NCBI RefSeq assembly: GCF_004115155.1
Contig: NZ_RDSM01000003.1
Span: forward strand, 992,001 to 1,056,000
Direction of reading: 5' to 3'
Source of the DNA: Granulicella sibirica
GTDB lineage: Bacteria; Acidobacteriota; Terriglobia; Terriglobales; Acidobacteriaceae
DNA: 64,000 nucleotides
Shown here one piece after another: positions 18,516 to 27,362 of this stretch (position 1 is the stretch's first letter; each line of letters starts with the position of its first letter). The translations under genes and the position numbers were made by a program. The notes under the pieces are model-generated. The model was not told the origin of the DNA, did not search any database, and was given only the letters and a program-made list of their open reading frames with translations.

Positions 18516-19789
18516 TTCTCGAACACTCCCGCCATCGCCCGCAACTCAGAAGCCGCGATCGTCACCATTCCACCCGCAACCGTCGACTTCAACGGAATGG
18601 GATTACACCCACCGGCCTGTCCCATCGAAGCCGCGTTCAAAGGCGAGGCGCACATCTTGCACGTAATCCCCTGGCTCCCGATATAGAACCCCACCGGACC
18701 GCAGATCGAACAGGCATCGGCGACGGAAACGATGTTCCCATCCGGCTTCTTGAATAGCAGGAACCTCACCTCAGGTGAACCACCCTTGCCGTCGTCCACA
18801 TGCACGCCAAACCGGTGCAGCTTGTCGTCGTTGATCTCACTCGCCGGAACCGTCACCTGCTCGCCCACCAGCGTCACCGAAGCCGTCGGCGAAAGTGCTG
18901 TCGAGCTCTTCGCATAGATAAACTCCGCCGTCGACAGGAAGATGAACACGAAGCTCGTCCCCACCACTGCGTTCATCCACATCTTCTCGCGCCTCTGGCT
19001 CCAGAGCGCCCGTCGCCGGTCTGCATCGGTAGCCGTAGCCGCAAGCACCACCGGGGCTCGCCGCTTGTACTCGAGTAGCATCATCAGCCCGGCCAGCGCC
19101 AGCATCGTCACAAAGAAGAAAAGATCATTCCGCACGATCGGCCCAATCAGCTTCATCTCCGCCTGGCTCGAAGGCAGCACGCCGTTCTCGCTCAACTCAT
19201 GCAGTCCGCTCACCACAAGCTGGAACGTGACGAAGTAGAGGATTACAGTCGTCACCCGGAAGAATCGCTGCAGGTTGATCTTCACGCTGCCGCGAATGAA
19301 CAAAACTCCAAACACGACCGACACCGCGATCCCAAGCAGCGTCCCCGTAAAGCTCAGCAATTCGGTCGAGTTGAGGCTGACAGCCGAGAGGATGGCGACC
19401 GTCTCCACCCCCTCACGCAGCACGAGCAAAAAAACAAAAAAGAAAAGCCCAACCCGCGAAGTCCCCTCCGGTCCACCGGTCAGTTTCGCGATCTTGCCTT
19501 CAATCTCACCCTTCAGCGACTTCGCCGTAGCATGCATGAACCAGATCATGCTCACGACGAACCCCGCCGCCACCAACATCACCCAGCCTTCGAAGATGTC
19601 CTGGTTGAATTGCAGGTGGTTCAACACGACCGCCACGCCGACGCTCGCCGCAACCGCCGCGCCCAGCGCCCAGAAGACGGTCTTCTTCAGTTCATTGCGC
19701 CCGATCTTCGTCAGGTACGCGAACACAATCCCAACGATCAGCGAAGCTTCCACACCCTCGCGGAGCGTGATGATAAACGCCTGCAGCAT
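18512..19789 (-). CDS. FTR1-type iron permease fused to a DUF2318 Fe-S-like domain
   Basis: About 425 residues from ATG 19789; a TTG at 19825 is unlikely because the canonical FTR1 opening MLQAFIITLREGVEAS starts here. Seven hydrophobic helices form the permease, with the two acidic iron-binding motifs REGVEASLIVG (helix 1) and REGVETVAIL (helix 4). After a further helix near residue 275, a C-terminal DUF2318 domain carries two CxxC pairs (CSICG and CKMCA) and a final Cys (GGCNPIPL), all predicted outside the membrane. In Campylobacter and uropathogenic E. coli these two modules occur as separate genes with FtsX permeases, an ATPase and thioredoxins. No P19/FetP copper protein gene is present here. 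Confidence 0.87.
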   Translation of the reverse strand: MLQAFIITLREGVEASLIVGIVFAYLTKIGRNELKKTVFWALGAAVAASVGVAVVLNHLQFNQDIFEGWVMLVAAGFVVSMIWFMHATAKSLKGEIEGKIAKLTGGPEGTSRVGLFFFVFLLVLREGVETVAILSAVSLNSTELLSFTGTLLGIAVSVVFGVLFIRGSVKINLQRFFRVTTVILYFVTFQLVVSGLHELSENGVLPSSQAEMKLIGPIVRNDLFFFVTMLALAGLMMLLEYKRRAPVVLAATATDADRRRALWSQRREKMWMNAVVGTSFVFIFLSTAEFIYAKSSTALSPTASVTLVGEQVTVPASEINDDKLHRFGVHVDDGKGGSPEVRFLLFKKPDGNIVSVADACSICGPVGFYIGSQGITCKMCASPLNAASMGQAGGCNPIPLKSTVAGGMVTIAASELRAMAGVFEK

Positions 19790-19984
19790 AAGTCCGTCTT
19801 CCCGCCCCGGCCCTCCCTCGGACAAACCGAAAGACGCTCCCGCGAACTTGCGCCGGATGCTGGGAGAGCAACACGGACGCCAGTCACTAGTCTATTGCGG
19901 ACCAAATTGGTCGTCAATCAAACGAGTGAAAACAAACACGCGGAAGCGCATCTGCTCAAAATCAGGAATTGTAAGGGGTAGGAA

Positions 19985-20061
19985 TGGTGCGCCCGGAAGG
20001 ATTCGAACCTCCGGCCTACTGGTTCGTAGCCAGCCGCTCTATCCAACTGAGCTACGGGCGC
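19985..20061 (-). tRNA. tRNA-Arg, anticodon ACG, CCA encoded
   Basis: Reading the minus strand from 20061, the acceptor GCGCCCG pairs with CGGGCGC. The D arm is GCTC/GAGC. The anticodon stem GCTGG/CCAGT closes the loop CTACGAA with anticodon ACG (decodes CGU/C/A after A34 to inosine). The T arm GGAGG/CCTTC carries the TTCGAAT loop. The discriminator A and an encoded CCA end at 19985. It sits between the small 88-aa gene and the FTR1-DUF2318 gene. Confidence 0.97.
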
Positions 20062-20118
20062 ACGTCGCAACAGCAACTTCCTTAAGATACTTGATTCAAT
20101 CGCATAAAACAACCTCGA

Positions 20119-20385
20119 CTAGCTCGCCGCAGCGGCCTCAACCACAGGCTCAGCCGCGCGATTGATCAGGACCTTCTCGATAATGTCCAGCCCGGCCCGG
20201 CGCAGAAACTGATGCACTAGCGGCTCCGTAAGGCGCGTCGCGTCATACTCCACCCGAACGGTCTTCTCGGCCTCGCGTAGATCGAGCTTACGAATCCCGT
20301 ACACATCCCTTACCTTCGCCATCGCCAGCACTGCCGCGTGCGTCGGAGGCACGCCATACCGGTACACCACATCAAGCTGCGTCAT
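20119..20385 (-). CDS. Small HMA-like (ferredoxin-fold) protein lacking the CxxC motif
   Basis: The protein has 88 residues. The pattern of strand, helix, strand, strand, helix, strand (LDVVYRYG, THAAVLAMAKV, YGIRKLDLRE, KTVRVEYDAT, EPLVHQFLRRAG, DIIEKVLIN) resembles heavy-metal-associated domains. The metal-binding CxxC is absent, so metal binding is not supported. It is 19 bp after the thioredoxin lipoprotein gene on the same strand and upstream of tRNA-Arg, and may belong with the former. The function is unknown. Confidence 0.65.
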   Translation of the reverse strand: MTQLDVVYRYGVPPTHAAVLAMAKVRDVYGIRKLDLREAEKTVRVEYDATRLTEPLVHQFLRRAGLDIIEKVLINRAAEPVVEAAAAS

Positions 20386-20404
20386 ACGCTCATCCTATCA
20401 GCCG

Positions 20405-20887
20405 TCAAATCGACCGCAAAAACTTCTCAATCTCGGGGCTAGTCCAGTTCTGTGCCGAAACAAACTTCCTCCGCAGCACGCCATCCCGATCGATCACATA
20501 CGTCTCCGGAATCTGTGCCGTCCCATAAAGCGCGTTGATCCGCCCACTTTCATCCCGCACCGTCTCCAGGTCCACATGCCGCTGCACCAGAAACTTCCGG
20601 TAGATGTCCTCATCCTGATCCAGGCTGACCGCGACAATCACCACATCCGGCAGATCATGATGCATCTCAAGCAGACTCGGAAGCTCCTGAATGCACGGCG
20701 CGCACCAGGTGGCCCAAAGGTTGAGCACAACCACCTTCCCCCGCAGCTTGCTCAGATCGACCGACCGCGTCCCGTCGCTGACGACGAACTGCGGCGCAGC
20801 CTTCCCGATGTTTGACGGATGATCCCCCCGCTCGCATCCTGTCACTGCCGCCACCATGAGCACACCCAACATCCAAAGTCGCCGCAC
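20405..20887 (-). CDS. TlpA-like thioredoxin lipoprotein
   Basis: The protein has 160 residues. The lipobox AAVTGC at residues ~13-18 predicts anchoring in a membrane, facing the periplasm. The thioredoxin fold has the active site NLWATWCAPCIQELPSL (CAPC near residue 64) and the cis-Pro segment IPETYVIDRDG. TlpA/ResA proteins reduce disulfides or haem-ligand cysteines outside the cytoplasm. Thioredoxins are regular members of FTR1/FtsX iron loci, and this one lies 0.6 kb upstream of the FTR1 fusion on the same strand, separated by a small gene and a tRNA. Confidence 0.88.
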   Translation of the reverse strand: MRRLWMLGVLMVAAVTGCERGDHPSNIGKAAPQFVVSDGTRSVDLSKLRGKVVVLNLWATWCAPCIQELPSLLEMHHDLPDVVIVAVSLDQDEDIYRKFLVQRHVDLETVRDESGRINALYGTAQIPETYVIDRDGVLRRKFVSAQNWTSPEIEKFLRSI

Positions 20888-20920
20888 GCCGCACCCCTTG
20901 CTTCCTATAATACGAACTCA

Positions 20921-21985
20921 ATGCCCGACACCACGCAGCCCGCACCCGAACTTGTAGTCATCCTCCCCGCCCGCAACGAACAGGAGTCCCTCCCCTCCTG
21001 CCTTGCCTCTCTCGTCTCGCAGTCCGAGCCCGGCTTCGAGCTAGGCGTCCACTGGCATCTCCTCGTCATCGACGACGCCTCCACCGACAACACCCGCGCC
21101 CTCGCCTCCCAACACCCCGGCGTCCTCGTCCTCGAAGCTCCCGCCGTCGACTATACCCGCCCTCACAGCGGCTTCAACGGCAAAACCAACGCCTGCTGGT
21201 TCGGAGCCCAGTACGCCTTCGAGCACTTCCCCCCGAAGTGGCTTCTCTTCACCGACGCTGACACCGTCCACGCCGCCAACAGCCTCTCCCGCTCCATGCG
21301 CGAGGCCGAAAAGCACCACGCCGCCATGCTCTCCTACTCTCCCCGCCAAATCGTCACCGGCTTCGCCCAGCGCACGGTCATGCCGCTCATCTTCTCGGAA
21401 CTCGCCAGCGTCTACCCACCGCACAAAGTCTCCAGCCCGACGGACAAACTCGCCGCCGCAAACGGCCAGTTTATCCTCATCGACCGCGAAGCCTACACCG
21501 CCATCGGCGGGCACCGCGCCGTAGGCTCCGAGATCCTCGAAGACGTGGCCCTCGCCCGCACCCTCAAGCGCTCCGACCGCACCCTCCGCTTCCGCTATGC
21601 CCCTGAGATGGTCTCGACACGCATGTACCGCGACACGCCAAGCCTCATTGAAGGTTGGAGCAAAAACCTCACTCTTCTTTTTCCGTCACCTCTGGCACTG
21701 ATCTTCTGGCGCATCCTCGACCTGCTTCTCTTCTTCGGCCTTCCTGCGATCGCTCTTGGCCTCCCGTTCCTGATCCTCTGGCAGAGAGAGGTCATTGGAG
21801 TCCTCTGGATCCGCACCGTCTTTCGCTTCTACAACCGGATCGCCCGCGCCCACGCCGCGTTCCCCGACTCCGTCCTATCGATCCTCGGCATCCCGCTCTT
21901 CGTCTACCTGCTGCTCCGCAGCTACACCCTGCACAAGCACCGCAAGCAAGTCCCCTGGAAGGGCCGCACCTACCCCATGCGCTAA
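20921..21985 (+). CDS. Membrane-associated family 2 glycosyltransferase
   Basis: 354 residues from ATG 20921. The GT2 domain has VILPARNEQESLPSCLASL, IDDASTDNT, a FTDADT metal-binding DxD and a LEDVALART motif near residue 205. Two or three C-terminal hydrophobic segments follow. The layout and the FNGKTNACW segment resemble the glycosyltransferases of carotenoid or hopanoid pathways (CrtQ/HpnB types), so a lipid acceptor is likely but unproved. It diverges from the thioredoxin gene with a short intergenic gap. The ORF extends further upstream, but that part is the antisense of the thioredoxin lipoprotein. Confidence 0.85.
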   Translation: MPDTTQPAPELVVILPARNEQESLPSCLASLVSQSEPGFELGVHWHLLVIDDASTDNTRALASQHPGVLVLEAPAVDYTRPHSGFNGKTNACWFGAQYAFEHFPPKWLLFTDADTVHAANSLSRSMREAEKHHAAMLSYSPRQIVTGFAQRTVMPLIFSELASVYPPHKVSSPTDKLAAANGQFILIDREAYTAIGGHRAVGSEILEDVALARTLKRSDRTLRFRYAPEMVSTRMYRDTPSLIEGWSKNLTLLFPSPLALIFWRILDLLLFFGLPAIALGLPFLILWQREVIGVLWIRTVFRFYNRIARAHAAFPDSVLSILGIPLFVYLLLRSYTLHKHRKQVPWKGRTYPMR

Positions 21986-21993
21986 GCTCCTGC

Positions 21994-24600
21994 CTACTCC
22001 TCCCGCAAGACCTCGAGCGGCTTCTGCCCCAGAATCCGGTGGCTAGCCACCCACCCCGTAGCCACCGTCAGACACCCAATCAGCAGCACCGCTGAAAGGG
22101 AAGTCCCGATCAACGGCCGGTAAATAATGTTCAAGCTATGCAACACCCGATTTGCGATTAGGTTGGCAAACGTAACCCCGACCAACCCAGCCACCAGCCC
22201 CAACACTGCGAACTCGATCGAAAAGATAGCCGCGATCCGCCCCCGAGTAGCTCCGAGCGTCTTCAGCACCACGACCTCACGAATTCGCCGATAGCGCGTC
22301 CCCGCAATCGAACTTGCCAGAATAATGATCCCCGCAAAGATCGAGAATGCCGCCAGAAACTGAATCACGTACGTGATCTGGATCACCACCGCCCTTACCG
22401 TTTCGAGTGCCGCCGCCACATTGATCACGGTCACTGTCGGATAAGCCGTATACAACGTTCTCTGCAACTGCCCCACCAGCGCCGGGTCCACATGCACCCC
22501 GCCGTACCAGACCGTCGGCAGCGCAGCCAAGGAAGCTTGCGGCAACAAGAACTCCGCGCGCCCGAAGGCATGCTGACCATCCGACCGGACCACCGCTGCC
22601 ACCTTCGCCGTGAACTTGCTATCCTGCGCGGCGAACGTGATCGTCGATCCGACCTTCAGCCCAAGCCTCTGCGCCTGCCTTTCCCCGATCGCCACCAGCG
22701 GAGCTTTATCCGCCCCCTTCGCTTGCTCCTCGGTCCACCAGGCCCCGCTCACCACCTTCGTCCCCTCAGGCAGCGCGCCGGTGACCGACCAGCTCAGCGA
22801 CACGCTCTGCAGCATTCTCTTCGGAAAGTTCGTCAGCTTCGCCTCGGCCGCCGGTCTCCCATCCAGTTCCACCACCCGCGACGACACCACCGGCAGTAAC
22901 TCCGGCTCCCGCGTTACCCCCGGCTGCGCCTTCAGGATCCCTCGAATCCCCCCAATCTCCTCGTTCGTCATGTCCACGAGAAACACATTCGGCAGGTTCG
23001 GCGCCGAAGCAACATGCAACTCCGTCACGACCGCTTGCTGCACAAGGTAGACGGTCGTAATCTGCATCACGCCCATCCCAAGTGCCGCAAGCAGTGCTGC
23101 GGAAGGATTACCCGGCCGGTACAGATTCGCGAGCCCATGCCGCAGCGATGACGGCAGATTGAGCCGCGTCCGGTTCAAGAACCACCGCAGCCCCGCCAAC
23201 ACACCAGCCGACGCAGCCAGCAGAACCACAAGCACAACCACAAGCCCAATGGTGAACCATTTGCCGACCGTCGCCGAATCCGAAAGCGTAGCCGCGATTG
23301 CCGCCAGCCCGCCAAGGATCAAAACCGCCGCGCCGATCTGCGCGTAGTTTGTCGTAATCTTCTTCAGGATCGCCGTCACAAACGGATCATCCGACCCCTC
23401 ATCCATCGCCCGCCGCAGAATCAGAATCGGCCGCACATTCCGAATATCCAGCAGAGGTGGCAGCGTAAACAGAAGCGTGGTCAGCACTCCCGCCCCAAGC
23501 CCCGTCAACACCGACCGCGCATCGATATGCAGATCCGGCACCACATTGATCAGCTTCGCCAGCAGCAGAGGCAGAACAAGCTGCACTGCCACCCCTAACG
23601 CCACGCCCAGCAGCCCGCCCAGCACTCCAAGCAGAAGCGTCTGCATCAGGTAGATCTTGATCACCTGCCCCGACCGCGCCCCCAGCGACTTCATGATCGC
23701 GATCGTATCCAGCCTCTGCTGCAGGTGTGCCCGCATCGCCATCGCCACGCCGATTGCCCCGAGCACAAGCGCTACCAGGCTCATCAGCGAAAGCAGACTC
23801 GTCGCCCGGTCCAGGCCCTCCGTCAGCGCCGGATTCGTTTCCCGGTAGTCCGTTACCTGTGCCTCGGGCAGAAGCTTCTCGAGCTTCTCCTTCAGATCCG
23901 CCACCCCCGCATCGTTCACCGTCCCCCGCAGCCCTGTCTGCGGCATCCGAAACAAGAACCGCTGCCCCGCATGCGACCCTGGTGCCAGCAGACCTGAGGC
24001 ATCCAGCGCCTCCCGCGACATCAGCACCCGCGGCCCAGCCGAAAAGTTCGACGACAACCGGTCCGGCTCGTTCAGCACCGTGCCGGCAATCTTGTAAACG
24101 GCGTTTCCAACCTTTAGTCCATCCCCCCGCTTTAGGTGAAGCCGGAGCAGAAGATCCTCGCCCACCACCACCGTATCCGGCTTCAGTACATCCGACAGAG
24201 AGTCTGCCGGATCCAGATCCACCGTCCCATAAAAAGGGAACCGCGCCGGATCGACCGCCTTCAGAGACACCAGTAGCGGATCCATCGCCGCCGGAGACGA
24301 AGCCATCGACATCATCTCCGTGACGGGCGTCACCTGGACGCCCGATGCCTCAATCTGCGCCAATCCCGCCAACTCCCCTGGCGTAGGTTGCCGTGTTGCC
24401 CGCGCCGAAAGGTCTGCGGCCAAAATCGACCTTGCCCGCGTCAGCAGAGTCGCTCGAAACGAACTTGAGAACCCACGCACACCCGTCAGCGCCGCTACTC
24501 CAATTGCGACCGACATGATGACGAAGAAAAACTTCCCCCGCGAGGCATGCATCTCGCGCCAGGCGATCTTGGCTGCGGATTGATAGGAAAGACTAGCCAT
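21994..24600 (-). CDS. YbbP-like FtsX-family ABC permease
   Basis: The protein has 868 residues, the size and two-module layout of YbbP. An N-terminal transmembrane helix (FFFVIMSVAIGVAALTGV) and a large periplasmic domain come first. The first FtsX unit (SLMSLVALVLGAIGVAMAM... DTIAIMKSLGARSGQVI), a mid-protein set of helices and a second periplasmic domain follow. The second FtsX unit carries RRIREVVVLKTLGATRGRI, and the protein ends PLEVLREE. Its ATPase partner is the YbbA-like gene at 25830-26555, separated here by an acyltransferase gene. Family function is unknown; export of a lipid or envelope compound is often proposed because of the TesA linkage. Confidence 0.9.
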   Translation of the reverse strand: MASLSYQSAAKIAWREMHASRGKFFFVIMSVAIGVAALTGVRGFSSSFRATLLTRARSILAADLSARATRQPTPGELAGLAQIEASGVQVTPVTEMMSMASSPAAMDPLLVSLKAVDPARFPFYGTVDLDPADSLSDVLKPDTVVVGEDLLLRLHLKRGDGLKVGNAVYKIAGTVLNEPDRLSSNFSAGPRVLMSREALDASGLLAPGSHAGQRFLFRMPQTGLRGTVNDAGVADLKEKLEKLLPEAQVTDYRETNPALTEGLDRATSLLSLMSLVALVLGAIGVAMAMRAHLQQRLDTIAIMKSLGARSGQVIKIYLMQTLLLGVLGGLLGVALGVAVQLVLPLLLAKLINVVPDLHIDARSVLTGLGAGVLTTLLFTLPPLLDIRNVRPILILRRAMDEGSDDPFVTAILKKITTNYAQIGAAVLILGGLAAIAATLSDSATVGKWFTIGLVVVLVVLLAASAGVLAGLRWFLNRTRLNLPSSLRHGLANLYRPGNPSAALLAALGMGVMQITTVYLVQQAVVTELHVASAPNLPNVFLVDMTNEEIGGIRGILKAQPGVTREPELLPVVSSRVVELDGRPAAEAKLTNFPKRMLQSVSLSWSVTGALPEGTKVVSGAWWTEEQAKGADKAPLVAIGERQAQRLGLKVGSTITFAAQDSKFTAKVAAVVRSDGQHAFGRAEFLLPQASLAALPTVWYGGVHVDPALVGQLQRTLYTAYPTVTVINVAAALETVRAVVIQITYVIQFLAAFSIFAGIIILASSIAGTRYRRIREVVVLKTLGATRGRIAAIFSIEFAVLGLVAGLVGVTFANLIANRVLHSLNIIYRPLIGTSLSAVLLIGCLTVATGWVASHRILGQKPLEVLREE

Positions 24601-24623
24601 AGAAGAGAAGTCCTCGTTTCGAA

Positions 24624-25817
24624 CTACGTTCCATAGCTGATGTGCTTCTTCAGCTTCAGGAAGTGAACCTCGTAAAGGTGATAACTAAGCAGTGCGACAA
24701 GCACCGAAGCAACACCGGCAATTAAAGCCCCGGCAAGTACTCCAAGCGCCTTGCTGTGAAACTCGGCGTCCACAAACGCCCGCACAGGAACGGTCAGATA
24801 ACGCGCGATCGTTGGATGAAAGACATAGAGTCCATAGCTGTACTTCCCAAAGAACCGCAACGCCGGATTGCGAAACACTGCCTGCGTAGGAGAACCCTTC
24901 CGGAGCGTCATCGCGATGAGTGCCGCGCTCAGCACCCCAAGCAGCGAGAAGCCAAACGTAGGAATGGAAAAGCTTTTCTGCCATCGCAGTCCATCGTTTC
25001 CTAAAGCCATCCCAAGCAGCACGGCTACACACGACCCTGCCACCCAGGGTGAAATCCGAAGCACTTTCTCTCTCAGCCCAGTCCGCAGAACCGCACACAA
25101 GCAGCACCCGAACAGCAGGTTATCCGCGCACGCGTAGGTCGGCGAGTACATAACGTACGGGTCTACGAGATGGGGCCTCGCCAGCACCAGCCCGATTCTC
25201 AGCGCCAACACACCCGCGCACGCCATCAGCGATAACCGGATCAGCCACGTCAGGCTTCGAACCCGGTACACGACAAACGGCCAGATCAGGTAAAACTGCT
25301 CCTCCACCTGGAGCGACCAGAAGTGGTTGATGTTGATCGCACCAAGGCCAAGCCCACCATGCCAGAGCCCAAGGTTCGCAGTGTAGGTCAAATAGAAGTA
25401 CTGCCAGCCGTTCCATTCGAAGTGCATTGGCCGTGTCAGGGCCAGAAGCAAAATCAGCACGCCGTAGTACAGCGGAAAGATCCTCAGCGAACGCCGTGCA
25501 TAAAACGTTCGAAGGAAGTGAGGCGTCGCCAGCGTATCGAGGAGGATGCCGGTAATGAGAAATCCCGATAGAGCAAAGAACAAATTGACGCCGATGTACG
25601 ACGACTCCCGCACATCGCTCATTACATCGAGCAGCCGATTCCCCGTGACGTTGTTAGCCCAGAACAGGTGGTCGAACAGCACAAGTAGAATCGCCAGTCC
25701 ACGCACTCCATCCAAGGCCGGAACGTGCGCAAATCCACCCGGATTCTCCGCATCCTCAGGCACCGCCACCGCTGGAGCCGGAGGCAAAAAGTCGGTGGCG
25801 GAAGACATCGTCTGCAT
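24624..25817 (-). CDS. Acyltransferase family 3 (OafA/YrhL-like) membrane protein
   Basis: The protein has 397 residues and about ten hydrophobic segments. The family 3 hallmarks are present: PALDGVRGLAILLVLFDHLFW with the catalytic His, GVNLFFALSGFLITGIL, YARRSLRIFPLYYGVL, and INHFWSLQVEEQFYLIWP. These enzymes O-acylate sugars of surface polysaccharides or lipids. The gene lies between the YbbA-like ATPase (12 bp gap) and the YbbP-like permease (23 bp gap) on the same strand, so it should be co-transcribed with that transporter. This is an addition to the usual two-gene unit. Confidence 0.9.
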   Translation of the reverse strand: MQTMSSATDFLPPAPAVAVPEDAENPGGFAHVPALDGVRGLAILLVLFDHLFWANNVTGNRLLDVMSDVRESSYIGVNLFFALSGFLITGILLDTLATPHFLRTFYARRSLRIFPLYYGVLILLLALTRPMHFEWNGWQYFYLTYTANLGLWHGGLGLGAININHFWSLQVEEQFYLIWPFVVYRVRSLTWLIRLSLMACAGVLALRIGLVLARPHLVDPYVMYSPTYACADNLLFGCCLCAVLRTGLREKVLRISPWVAGSCVAVLLGMALGNDGLRWQKSFSIPTFGFSLLGVLSAALIAMTLRKGSPTQAVFRNPALRFFGKYSYGLYVFHPTIARYLTVPVRAFVDAEFHSKALGVLAGALIAGVASVLVALLSYHLYEVHFLKLKKHISYGT

Positions 25818-25829
25818 CTCCGGCAGCTC

Positions 25830-26555
25830 CTAAACTCGCGAAGCCAGATTCATCTCGTCTGAGAGAATCAGCCCATCCCGCAGCGTAATCCGCCGATCTG
25901 CATACGTCGCCAGCACCGGATCATGCGTCACCAGCACAAGCGTCGTCCCCTCCGTCTTGTTCAGGTCGAGCAGAAGATTCAGCACTGCCGTACCGTTCAC
26001 CGTGTCTAGGTTACCTGTAGGCTCATCCGCCAGCACGATCGGCGGACGCAGCACGAACGCCCTCGCCAGCGCCACCCTCTGTTGCTCCCCACCTGAAAGC
26101 TGCACCGGGTAGTGATCCATCCGGTCCTCAAGCCCAACGCTTGTCAGCAGCTGCCGCGCCCGCGCCAGCCCATCCTTCTGCGACCCACCCGAAGCTTTCG
26201 CATCCGCGTTCAGCTCATGCGGCAGAAGAACGTTCTCCAGAGCCGTCAGCGTAGGAATCAATTGATACGACTGAAAGACGAACCCAATGGTCCGACCCCG
26301 CACCTGCGCCAGATGATCCTCCGGCAGGTATGAGATCGCCGTCCCATTCAGGTTCACCACGCCCGCCGTAGGCGTATCCAGCCCCGCCAGCAGCCCAAGC
26401 AGCGTCGACTTCCCGCTCCCGGACGATCCCATGATCGCGGCAAACTGCCCACGCGGAATCTTGAAGTTCAGCCCCTTTAGAATGTCGACAGTGCGCGTCC
26501 CGTTGCGAATCGACTTGCGTATGCCTTCAACCGAGATCATTGGAGCTTCATTCAC
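25830..26555 (-). CDS. YbbA-like ABC transporter ATP-binding protein
   Basis: This 241-residue ATPase has Walker A GSSGSGKSTLL, Q-loop FVFQSYQLIPTLTA, signature LSGGEQQRVALARAF, Walker B IVLADEPTGNLDT and H-loop LVLVTHDP. The best partner is the YbbP-like permease 1.2 kb downstream. Divergently, 69 bp away, lies a TesA-like esterase, the same arrangement as tesA-ybbA-ybbP in E. coli, which supports the assignment. It is less similar to the other ATPase of this window than two copies of one system would be. Confidence 0.9.
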   Translation of the reverse strand: MNEAPMISVEGIRKSIRNGTRTVDILKGLNFKIPRGQFAAIMGSSGSGKSTLLGLLAGLDTPTAGVVNLNGTAISYLPEDHLAQVRGRTIGFVFQSYQLIPTLTALENVLLPHELNADAKASGGSQKDGLARARQLLTSVGLEDRMDHYPVQLSGGEQQRVALARAFVLRPPIVLADEPTGNLDTVNGTAVLNLLLDLNKTEGTTLVLVTHDPVLATYADRRITLRDGLILSDEMNLASRV

Positions 26556-26624
26556 CAGCGGCCATCTCCTCGTCCGATCCGTCCAGGACCCGGTCCATCA
26601 CATCCATTTGATAACGTGGATCAC

Positions 26625-27308
26625 ATGCGCGTCTTCGGTGTTTTGATTCTAGCGGGTGCTTTTGTTGGAGTGGTCGGATGCAAAACGAATAAGCCCGTCC
26701 CCGAAGCCACACCCACGACCGCAACTACTGCTCCCGCGCCCGAAGCCTCTCAGGACACCCGGCCTCTCCTCGTCTGCTTCGGTGACAGCCTCACTGCCGG
26801 CTACGGAGCCGATCCCGGCTCCAGCTACCCCGACTTTCTCCAGAAAGACCTCGACACCGCCGGCTATCTCTACCGCGTCGTCAACGAGGGCGTCAGCGGC
26901 AACACAACCAAGGACGGCGTTGAGCGCCTCCCTGGCGTCATCGCCATGCATCCCGCCGCCGTCATCGTTGAGTTCGGCGGCAACGATGGCCTCCGCGGCC
27001 TCAAGGTCCAGATCACCCGCGAAAATCTCGCCACCATCATTAGCGGCATCAAGGCGTCAGGAGCCAAGGTCCTCATCGCCGGCATCTCCCTCCCGCCCGA
27101 CTTTGGCCCCGACTACGTCAGCACCTTCACGGCCAACTACGCCTCGCTCGCCAAACAGTTCAACGTCCCGCTCTACCCCTTCATGTTGAAAGATGTTTAC
27201 GGCATCGACGGCATGATGCAGGCCGACCGCACCCACGCCACCAACGCCGGCAACGAAATCGTCGCGCGCAACGTCATGGCCGCCGTCACTCCTCTTCTGC
27301 ACAAGTAG
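26625..27308 (+). CDS. tesA: TesA-like SGNH/GDSL esterase lipoprotein
   Basis: 227 residues from ATG 26625 (GTG 26616 is an alternative). A lipoprotein signal with VGVVGC is followed by a Thr/Pro-rich linker and the SGNH hydrolase domain. Block I is CFGDSLTAGYGA (catalytic Ser), block III is EFGGNDGLRG (Asn), and the catalytic Asp-His pair is DRTHATNAGN near the end. Homologues hydrolyse acyl esters or thioesters (thioesterase I/arylesterase). It is divergent from the ybbA-like ATPase gene, a linkage conserved in proteobacteria. Confidence 0.9.
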   Translation: MRVFGVLILAGAFVGVVGCKTNKPVPEATPTTATTAPAPEASQDTRPLLVCFGDSLTAGYGADPGSSYPDFLQKDLDTAGYLYRVVNEGVSGNTTKDGVERLPGVIAMHPAAVIVEFGGNDGLRGLKVQITRENLATIISGIKASGAKVLIAGISLPPDFGPDYVSTFTANYASLAKQFNVPLYPFMLKDVYGIDGMMQADRTHATNAGNEIVARNVMAAVTPLLHK

Positions 27309-27362
27309 CTTTGGCCGCCCAGCGGGTGCCCAACATCTCGCTTATGAAACGTTGGGTTTACC

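Noticed and set aside
19918..20112. A 64-residue minus-strand ORF reading APVAQLDRAAGYEPVGRR...
   Set aside because: It is the well-known spurious translation of a tRNA gene; the tRNA-Arg lies exactly here.
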